Source of the DNA: JBFJVZ01 sp041623895
GTDB taxonomy: Bacteria > Planctomycetota > Planctomycetia > Pirellulales > Pirellulaceae
DNA: 14,214 nucleotides
Assembly (NCBI GenBank): GCA_041623895.1
Contig: JBFJVZ010000181.1
Coordinates: forward strand, 1-14,214
Direction of reading: 5' to 3'
Positions within the stretch are counted from its first letter, which is position 1, and each line of letters starts with the position of its first letter. The notes beneath the pieces were generated by a model, which worked only from the letters and a program-made list of their open reading frames with translations, made no database searches and had not been told where the DNA came from. The position numbers and the translations under genes were made by a program. Shown here one piece after another: positions 1 through 6,194 of the stretch.

Positions 1-484
1 CGCACGCGAAGCGTAGCTCTAGCCGCTGTTGAAATCTGTTTCGCAAGTTTCTTGATTCCCAAGGGGGATTTAGCTGCGGAGCAGCGGCAGAATGTAGCCT
101 GGGGTCAGATTGGCGAGCTTCAGCGAGTCAATCGCAGCCCCAGGTTCTCGCACGAATACCAACAGTCGTCTCGGCTCGGTTTGGTTCAGCCCAGGCTAGC
201 TGCTTTCTTGTTAAACGCGGAACTTCACAGCTCACGCTTCTCATGCACAAGAATTGACAAGCTCACAGCGCGCTGGTCGCCCTGCTGGCATCGGCTCAGC
301 AGCGCATCGGGCCCTTCTCTGAGCTATTCTGTCACATCTGTCCTCTCCCGGACCAGAAAGCCAATGCGGCCGGCACTGACAAAAAACGTAATGGTCACGT
401 TGGTTGCCGTCCCAGCTTTCGTCAGCTAGCCGGCCGGGCGGGCGTTCCTTTCGATTCCTTCATCACCAGATCAATCCACTCATC
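1..484. other. Leader region without a credible gene, rich in inverted repeats
   Basis: I see no gene here. A + frame stays open from 52 to 429, but its product is arginine/serine/leucine-rich, has no recognisable motif or signal peptide, and overlaps the region just before the peptidase start; I treat it as non-coding. The stretch holds paired sequences around 95-198, described separately. A perfect TTGACA at 254-259 resembles a -35 box, but the correctly spaced position (about 277-282, TCGCCC) is not a -10, so I call no promoter. The peptidase promoter must lie somewhere in this stretch but cannot be placed by eye. Confidence 0.55.
95..198. repeat. Nested inverted repeats, possible folded RNA or dispersed repeat unit
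   Basis: CCTGGGG at 98-104 pairs with CCCCAGG at 138-144. Inside this, GATTG at 108-112 pairs with CAATC at 129-133, so the two stems can stack into one hairpin. A longer perfect pair, TAGCCTGGG at 95-103 and CCCAGGCTA at 190-198, competes with it. Two mutually exclusive pairings for the same left arm are directly visible. No T-tract follows, so it is not an obvious intrinsic terminator. It may be a fragment of a repeat scattered in planctomycete genomes or a structured leader; both are inference. Confidence 0.4.
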
Positions 485-2764
485 ATGACCAATTCGATCA
501 GCTGGCCCTCTGCGGTCGTGACATTGTTGTTCGTTTTCCTCATCAGCGGCCAGAATTACGCCGACGATCCGCAGACCGACCTCTCGCTGTTGACGATTGA
601 TCGCATCTACAAGTCCGACGAGTTCGAGGAAGAATCGTTCGCGGCGCGTTGGCTGGAGAGTCCAGACACGGCCGCCGCCTTTACCACATTGGAAGCATCC
701 GATGAGTATCCCGATCGGCATGACATCGTTCGGCATGACGCTGCGAGCGGTGACAAATCCATCATGGTCTCCGCCGCTGACTTGGTGCCTGCCGGCAAAT
801 CGTCACCGTTGAAGATCGAAGACTATCAATGGTCCAAGAACCACAACCTGGTGTTGATCTACACCAACTCCAAGCGTGTTTGGCGACAAAACACTCGAGG
901 CGATTACTGGTTGCTGGATCGCACATCGCGGCAACTCAAAAAACTGGGCGGAGAGATCGCTCCGTCAACGATGATGTTTGCCAAGCTTTCCCCGGATGGC
1001 AATCAAGTCGCTTACGTACGGGAACGCAACATCTATGTCCACAATCTGCTGGATGATGTGATTCGCCAACTTACTTTTGCCGAGTCGGAAGACATCATCA
1101 ACGGCACGACGGATTGGGTTTACGAAGAAGAATTCGGACTGCGTGACGCCTTTCGTTGGAGCCCGGACAGCCGCTGGATTGCTTTCTGGCAGATCGACAC
1201 CACGAATGTGCACAAGTTTCCTCTCGTCAACAACATCGATTCGCTGTATCCAACGGTGCAGTGGTTCGCCTATCCCAAAGTCGGTCAGCGCAACCCAACT
1301 TGTCGAATCGGGAGGATCGACGTGCCAACGGGCATGACGCAATTTCTGAGATTGCCGGGGGACCTACAGAATCATTACGTGCCGCGAATGCAGTATGTGG
1401 AAAGCACTGGCGATTTGCTGGTCCAGCAAATCAACCGGTTGCAAAACACGCTTCGCTTGCTGCGTTATGTGGACGGTGAACTGTCCGACGAAGTCCTTGT
1501 CGACCAGGACGATGCCTGGGTCGACGTCCACGACGAACTGCTGTGGTTTGATCAGGACAGGCGGTTCACCTGGCCGAGTGATCGCGATGGCTGGCGACAT
1601 GTTTACCTTGTCTCGGGCAACAATGAAGCCCCACCGGAATTGGTCACTCCCGGCGAATTCGATGTGGTGCAGACGCTGCACATCGACGAGCCACAGAAAC
1701 AGCTCTATTTCATTGCTTCACCCGGCAACGCCACGCAGCGACATCTGTATCGCGTGGGATTATCCGCTGAAGGATTGCAGCGGCTAACCCCGGAACGATT
1801 TGCTGGCTCCAACAGTTATCAAATCTCCCCTGATGGGAAATGGGCAATCCACAAGTGGTCATCAGCCAATCATCCCAGTGTAACAAACTTGGTGTCGCTG
1901 CCAGATCACAAGACGACGCGCGTCCTGGAAGACAACGAGAAACTGGACAAATTAATCAACCAATTGAAGCGATCGCCCGTGGAGTTCATTGGCGTCGACA
2001 TTGGCGACGATGTGGTGCTGGATGGCTGGATGATCAAACCGCCCGATTTGGATGCTGACCAAAAGTATCCGTTGTTGGTCTACGTTTACGGAGAGCCGGC
2101 GGGTTCCACGGTCAGAGACCAATGGGGCGGCAAATCCTACTTGTGGCATCTGCTGATGGCGCAACAAGGATACGTGGTCATGAGTTTTGACAATCGCGGC
2201 ACCAAAGCGCCGCGAGGACGTCAATGGCGGAAAAGTATTTACAAAAAGATCGGCATCTTGCCCCCACAGGACCAGGCAGCTGCCGTGAAAAGTGTGCTGG
2301 AATCGTTCCCGTATCTGGACGAGGCCAAAGTTGGCATCTGGGGATGGAGTGGCGGAGGTTCATCCAGCTTGCAGGCGATCTTTAAGTACCCGGAGCTTTA
2401 TCACACTGCGATCGCAATCGCACCGGTACCGAATCAGCGGTACTACGACACGATTTACCAAGAACGGTATATGGCAACGCCTGACCTGAACGCGGAAGGC
2501 TTTCGGCAAGGTTCGGCAATCAATTTTGCCAAGGATCTGAAAGGCAATCTGCTGCTTGTTCATGGCACCGCCGATGACAACTGTCACTACCAGACGACCG
2601 AGATGCTGATCGATGAGCTGGTCGCACACAACAGACAATTCACAATGTTTGCTTATCCCAATCGAACGCATGCGATCCGCGAACGCAAAAACACGACGCG
2701 GCACCGGAGATCGATGATGACGCGATTTCTGTTGGAAAAAATGCCGCCGCAAGGTGATGAATGA
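485..2764 (+). CDS. Secreted dipeptidyl-peptidase IV-like serine peptidase (family S9)
   Basis: Exported prolyl-type peptidase of 759 residues, close to the length of DPP IV. Residues 1-26 form a signal peptide (hydrophobic 11-20, likely cleaved after NYA), so it should act in the periplasm or envelope. Residues about 110-480 fit the DPP IV beta-propeller. They contain DWVYEEEF at 210-217, whose E215 and E216 match the glutamate pair that binds the free peptide N-terminus in DPP IV. The C-terminal alpha/beta-hydrolase domain carries oxyanion Tyr535 (VYGEP), nucleophile Ser622 in GWSGGGS (GWSYGG in human DPP IV), Asp697 in GTADDN and His729 in RTHAI. The triad is complete, so it is probably active on peptides with proline or alanine at position 2. 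I chose ATG 485 because it gives a clean signal peptide; the frame is open from 404, but the extra residues look unlike coding sequence. No clear Shine-Dalgarno precedes it. It stands alone and converges on the next gene. Confidence 0.9.
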   Translation: MTNSISWPSAVVTLLFVFLISGQNYADDPQTDLSLLTIDRIYKSDEFEEESFAARWLESPDTAAAFTTLEASDEYPDRHDIVRHDAASGDKSIMVSAADLVPAGKSSPLKIEDYQWSKNHNLVLIYTNSKRVWRQNTRGDYWLLDRTSRQLKKLGGEIAPSTMMFAKLSPDGNQVAYVRERNIYVHNLLDDVIRQLTFAESEDIINGTTDWVYEEEFGLRDAFRWSPDSRWIAFWQIDTTNVHKFPLVNNIDSLYPTVQWFAYPKVGQRNPTCRIGRIDVPTGMTQFLRLPGDLQNHYVPRMQYVESTGDLLVQQINRLQNTLRLLRYVDGELSDEVLVDQDDAWVDVHDELLWFDQDRRFTWPSDRDGWRHVYLVSGNNEAPPELVTPGEFDVVQTLHIDEPQKQLYFIASPGNATQRHLYRVGLSAEGLQRLTPERFAGSNSYQISPDGKWAIHKWSSANHPSVTNLVSLPDHKTTRVLEDNEKLDKLINQLKRSPVEFIGVDIGDDVVLDGWMIKPPDLDADQKYPLLVYVYGEPAGSTVRDQWGGKSYLWHLLMAQQGYVVMSFDNRGTKAPRGRQWRKSIYKKIGILPPQDQAAAVKSVLESFPYLDEAKVGIWGWSGGGSSSLQAIFKYPELYHTAIAIAPVPNQRYYDTIYQERYMATPDLNAEGFRQGSAINFAKDLKGNLLLVHGTADDNCHYQTTEMLIDELVAHNRQFTMFAYPNRTHAIRERKNTTRHRRSMMTRFLLEKMPPQGDE

Positions 2765-2833
2765 GACGAAACGTGAACAAGGGTGCCTACCTGGGGTACA
2801 CCAGCCCTCGCGACCCTGGGTTTTGTTGTGAAA

Positions 2834-2854
2834 GTCCGACTGCTTAAGCCGGAC
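2834..2854. terminator. Weak hairpin between convergent genes
   Basis: GTCCG at 2834-2838 pairs with CGGAC at 2850-2854 around a self-complementary GCTTAAGC. It lies in the 137-bp gap between the converging peptidase and unknown-protein genes, where a bidirectional terminator would be expected. No run of T follows on either strand, so an intrinsic terminator is only a possibility. A second weak pair nearby, CCAG and CTGG, sits just before the TTTT at 2821-2824. Confidence 0.2.
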
Positions 2855-2901
2855 AGTGTCCAACTCCTGGCCTCCACAGCCGGCCTACATCGTTTTCGTA
2901 T

Positions 2902-4968
2902 CTAACGGCTCAGAGCTGCGCCCGAGCGGGCAAAGCCATATTTTTTCCAGGCCGGATCGCTCTTGTAGATCCGCGAATGAAACATGGCCAGTGATCGCAA
3001 GGCATGACCTTTAGGGCCAATCTGCCAATCGTGCTCGAGATCACGGTGCATTGCATAGAGCAGGTAATTGACCGCAGCAACCAATCGAGGATTCTGTAAT
3101 TCAGAGTCTGGCGTGACCGTCAGCAGCCACTCCACAATATGCCCCGTAGTTTGGATCTTGCGATCGGTGTCGCCATCATCAGCGCGCCCCTCGAACCAAC
3201 GTGCGCTCATCGATCCATCACGGTTTTGCAACTGATAAGCGTACTTGACGAAGTCCGTGGTGAACTTTTCTGCCCGCGCCCATTGCCCGGTGATCGGGCG
3301 GCCTTCGCTGCGACGTTTCCTGAGAGCGTGTCCAAATCCCATCAATCGATGAGTACCGCCACACGCCGAACCAACAATCGGCTGCGTCAATTCCTCACGA
3401 ATCAAGCGCGCGACATCCCAGCGTTGCCCGTCCGCGGCCACCCAAGAAGTGTCCGTATCCAAATAATGCGACAACGCGATCAACGTGAAGGTCAATTCCT
3501 CGCCAGATTTACAGGCCGACATTTCCCTCTTGACCAGGTCTGCAACGGAATACTTCTGGTCATTCGCGTACAGCGGGTAATCCATCGGCACATCAGACAT
3601 TGCCAGCACGGCCAGGAATTGTGCCTGGTGTCCTTGCAGACCGATTCCACTATCCGCATTGATGCCCTGTTCATCCTTGAACAGTAGCCGCTTGCCACGG
3701 CAAATATTGTTGCCCGCGATCCAGCCAATGGCATTGTACGACTTGCGGCCCGACAAGATGCGCGTATCGACACCGTAGACCATGATCGCATGCATCATCC
3801 CCCAGTTGCTTCGTTTGTCGGCGATCTCGGGACGATCGTAAAAGTACTGCAGGACACGCTCGATGCCCGGTTTCATTCGCAGGATGCGACCACTAACGTC
3901 AATGTCTTCCGCCGGCCGACCGGTGTAATCAAGTTCGACCCGCCGGGGCTCTGTGCCGACGTACTGTGATTCAGATCCGGCGTACGCTGAAATCTTGTCG
4001 TCCGCCGCCTGGGGCTGCGGTTCGGCTGGTTTCAGCGCAGGCCGTCGTTTTTCCAGTTGATTCTTGGGAGCCGTTTTGGCAATCTTGGCTTCCGGCTGTT
4101 GCTCGAGTGCGATCCCCGCGTTGGCTTGCTCGCTATTCTCGGGCTCGTTTAACATCGGACCGATCAATGCCGGTGCTAACGATTCGCTGGCTGTTGATCG
4201 ACTTTTCGGTTTGGCAGATTCGGCCGAATCAGTTTCGGTAGGATTGTGCTTGATGGCAGAGCGTTGATTGGTCGTTGCCGGCGGAAGGTCGGCTGACGGC
4301 ACTGCGGACTCTGATTCGGTCTTGTGCGCTTCGGGAACTTCGCGCTTATTTGTCGTCGTGATCTGAGTCTTGGTCGCTGGCAGTCGGTCCGCTTGCGGCT
4401 TGGTTGTGGGAGCGGTCGAGGGAGACGTTGGATCGCGAAGCGGACGGTCTTGATTGATCGCTTGCCGCGCCACCCAGCCATTGCTGGAAACATCCCGTTC
4501 GTTTGCAGTAGCCGGCGACGCCTTGGTAGCGGACCGGCTAGAGGGCTGTACCCGGACCGATTTTTTGGGCTGTTGTTTGGGAATGCGCTCCGCCTGTCGC
4601 TGCGGCGTTGGCGTTGGCGGCTTTGTCTCCGACTTCGTCTGTTTGGCCAAGGGCGGAGGCTGGGGGATGTTGGCTGGCGGAGTCTTCGTTTTGGGTGGTC
4701 GGAAATTTAACGACGAGCCATGGTCGCTACGTTTGCTGCGGAACAGGGGGAGACGTGAGATGCTGAAATCGCCGAAAGGACCAGCGGCTGGCTGAACCAC
4801 GATGGTACCACTGCGCGTTACGCCGCTTGCTGATCCAGCTACGGGTTGTTGGGCCGCCGCTGGTTGTTGAGCCGCCGCGGGTAATGCGCCGACACTCAGC
4901 GCCCCCGCCACTAACAGCGTGCGTAGCCGTTTCACGGCTGGCTGAGCATCAAGGTTACGTACCGGCAC
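2902..4968 (-). CDS. Secreted protein of unknown function with Pro/Lys/Thr-rich linker and C-terminal helical domain
   Basis: 688 residues; function not recognised. The GTG start is supported by GGAG six bases upstream and by an N-terminal signal peptide: basic residues at 13-16, a hydrophobic stretch 18-31, and probable cleavage after ALPAAA (33). A small QQPAAAQQP duplication follows. Residues about 90-320 are low-complexity and rich in Pro, Lys, Thr, Gln and Ser, like a disordered spacer through the envelope. Residues about 345-680 form a compact, mostly helical domain. Its conserved-looking segments include NWGMMHAIMVYGVD (388-401), LQGHQAQFLAVL (444-455), GGTHRLMGFGHAL (537-549), LQNRDGSMSARWFEG (580-594) and TTGHIVEWLL (607-616), with Cys423, Cys486 and Cys536. 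The LQNxDGS and TGH pieces recall helical-repeat (alpha/alpha-toroid) proteins such as prenyltransferase-like domains; this is inference without an alignment. It is transcribed alone behind an inverted-repeat-rich upstream region. Confidence 0.75.
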   Translation of the reverse strand: MPVRNLDAQPAVKRLRTLLVAGALSVGALPAAAQQPAAAQQPVAGSASGVTRSGTIVVQPAAGPFGDFSISRLPLFRSKRSDHGSSLNFRPPKTKTPPANIPQPPPLAKQTKSETKPPTPTPQRQAERIPKQQPKKSVRVQPSSRSATKASPATANERDVSSNGWVARQAINQDRPLRDPTSPSTAPTTKPQADRLPATKTQITTTNKREVPEAHKTESESAVPSADLPPATTNQRSAIKHNPTETDSAESAKPKSRSTASESLAPALIGPMLNEPENSEQANAGIALEQQPEAKIAKTAPKNQLEKRRPALKPAEPQPQAADDKISAYAGSESQYVGTEPRRVELDYTGRPAEDIDVSGRILRMKPGIERVLQYFYDRPEIADKRSNWGMMHAIMVYGVDTRILSGRKSYNAIGWIAGNNICRGKRLLFKDEQGINADSGIGLQGHQAQFLAVLAMSDVPMDYPLYANDQKYSVADLVKREMSACKSGEELTFTLIALSHYLDTDTSWVAADGQRWDVARLIREELTQPIVGSACGGTHRLMGFGHALRKRRSEGRPITGQWARAEKFTTDFVKYAYQLQNRDGSMSARWFEGRADDGDTDRKIQTTGHIVEWLLTVTPDSELQNPRLVAAVNYLLYAMHRDLEHDWQIGPKGHALRSLAMFHSRIYKSDPAWKKYGFARSGAALSR

Positions 4969-5114
4969 TGTTGTCTCCGCGAGAGTGGCTTTCCTGTGCT
5001 ATCGGAAAGACAAGCGCGGAAATTCAGCCCATATTTTGTCGCTGACAAGTCCCAAAGATTGGGGAAACTTTGCGTGCGGAGCATCGACAAATTTGTCGAT
5101 TTCAGAGTGAATCG
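4969..5114 (-). promoter_or_regulatory. Upstream region with six TTGTC/GACAA half-sites in inverted pairs
   Basis: This 146-bp gap lies between the end of the iron-sulfur gene and the start of the unknown secreted protein. It holds TTGTC at 4971, 5036 and 5093 and GACAA at 5009, 5044 and 5086. Two pairs form tight inverted repeats: TTGTC-GCT-GACAA (5036-5048) and the perfect 18-bp palindrome at 5083-5100. A third small hairpin, CCCAA-AGA-TTGGG, is at 5051-5063. I cannot place a convincing -35/-10 pair. Operator sites for a dimeric regulator of the secreted protein, or transcript-end structures for the iron-sulfur gene, are both possible. Confidence 0.4.
5083..5100. repeat. Perfect 18-bp palindrome
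   Basis: ATCGACAAATTTGTCGAT is its own reverse complement over all 18 bases. It lies 14 bp beyond the stop codon of the iron-sulfur protein and 115 bp before the start of the secreted protein. There is no T-tract on either side, so an operator for a homodimeric DNA-binding protein is as likely as a terminator stem. Confidence 0.6.
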
Positions 5115-6122
5115 CTAAAGCTCGAATTCTTCCAGCGAATCGAGCAGATAGTCAAGCTTATCCTTGGGAGCGGCGGCCAAGTCAGCCTGTCTTTTGCGGA
5201 GTTGATCGTCGATTCCCACCGCGTCGCGTCCTGCCAGCAGCAGTTGTTCATCACGTTCCCGAGCAGCCGTCGCAATTGGATCCTCGTCTGTGGCGGGGGC
5301 ACCGAATAGCTGCGAGAGATCGATCTTGAATCCTTCGTCCCCATCAACCTGAGCGCCGGCGATGGCTGGTGCCTTGTGTTGTGGAAAGATGATTGCATTT
5401 TCGGGACAAACACGACTGCAGGCGGGACAACCCTTGCGGCAATTGTCAGGTTGTTCGACGAGAATATTTTCCACCCCGTCAACGCCGTAAACACCGAACA
5501 GGCAAAAGTCGACGCATTCCATGCAGTTGGTACAACGGCTGAAATCAATCACCGGGTACCAGCGCCGCGACGTTGTCTCGTCAACTTGCTCGATCCTACC
5601 GCCAACAATCGGCAGGCTCGTGGGTGGTTCATCCGGAACGCGAATAATGCGGCGGATTTCCGCCAGGAACTGATCGGCTTGATCGGCCGCTTTCAAGTCG
5701 ATGCAATGCACGTTCCGCTGGAGACGGGGATAAAGCTCGGCAACGCGATCGACGGTCTCGGTTGGGTCGCTGGCTTCTGTCTGCGTGTCCTCCTCTTCAT
5801 CGTCTTCGTCGTCGGAAGCACCCGCAGCAAGCTGGACGTCACCGACTTGACCTTGGATGCCATTGCGATCGAGGACCCAGTGAGCGGCCCGCGAATAGAT
5901 CCAGGAAACCACAATCAAGTCACCTTCGATAGCGGCAAGCTTCTGGTAGGACTCGCTGCCTTTTGACAAATCATACAGGTGAGGTACGACCAGAACATCG
6001 ACTCCATCCAACTGCGCAGCTTGATCGGCAATCGTTTGCTCCAACTCGCGTTTCTTTGGATTGCGGGATTGCCCTCGAGAAACGACGACAGTCCAAGCAG
6101 CTTGAGCGGTCGCGGAGATCAT
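5115..6122 (-). CDS. Ferredoxin-like protein with two 4Fe-4S clusters and an unrecognised N-terminal domain
   Basis: 335 residues, no signal peptide, presumably a cytoplasmic electron carrier or redox subunit. Residues about 10-160 look like an alternating alpha/beta domain (strands TVVVSRG, VDVLVVPHL, DLIVVSWIY) that I cannot assign. A very acidic insertion runs from 103 to 112, followed by a Thr/Glu-rich stretch to about 123. The central part holds two complete cluster motifs: C197-x2-C200-x2-C203-x3-C207 and C228-x3-C232-x2-C235-x3-C239-P. The spacing is that of 2[4Fe-4S] ferredoxins, with one extra residue between the first two cysteines of the second motif. The C-terminal 95 residues are charged and helical, without cysteine. 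The ATG at 6122 follows the purL stop by 52 bp with no obvious Shine-Dalgarno; the gene probably lies in the same transcript as purL. Its redox partner is not visible. Confidence 0.75.
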   Translation of the reverse strand: MISATAQAAWTVVVSRGQSRNPKKRELEQTIADQAAQLDGVDVLVVPHLYDLSKGSESYQKLAAIEGDLIVVSWIYSRAAHWVLDRNGIQGQVGDVQLAAGASDDEDDEEEDTQTEASDPTETVDRVAELYPRLQRNVHCIDLKAADQADQFLAEIRRIIRVPDEPPTSLPIVGGRIEQVDETTSRRWYPVIDFSRCTNCMECVDFCLFGVYGVDGVENILVEQPDNCRKGCPACSRVCPENAIIFPQHKAPAIAGAQVDGDEGFKIDLSQLFGAPATDEDPIATAARERDEQLLLAGRDAVGIDDQLRKRQADLAAAPKDKLDYLLDSLEEFEL

Positions 6123-6153
6123 GAATCAAGATTTGTCAGCGGCAAGAACACAG

Positions 6154-6194
6154 TTACCCATCCAGCGGTCGCAATTACCAATCCAGCGGTCGCA
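6154..6194 (-). repeat. 21-bp tandem duplication across the purL stop codon
   Basis: On the + strand, TTACCCATCCAGCGGTCGCA (6154-6173) and TTACCAATCCAGCGGTCGCA (6175-6194) differ at one of 20 positions and are offset by 21 bp, exactly seven codons. On the coding strand, the purL end Leu-Arg-Pro-Leu-Asp-Trp-stop is followed in frame by Leu-Arg-Pro-Leu-Asp-Gly-stop. The second copy therefore lies behind the first stop, as a back-up end to the gene. Confidence 0.85.

Noticed and set aside
392..408. Sigma-54-like TGG...TTGC upstream of the peptidase
   Set aside because: The GG-to-GC spacing is one base too long for the -24/-12 consensus.
52..429. Open + frame of 125 codons ahead of the S9 peptidase
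   Set aside because: Arg/Ser/Leu-rich product without motif or signal, overlapping inverted repeats and the peptidase leader; no start signal.
404..484. Longer N-terminus for the S9 peptidase
   Set aside because: The 27 extra residues would bury the signal peptide; ATG 485 gives a normal export signal.
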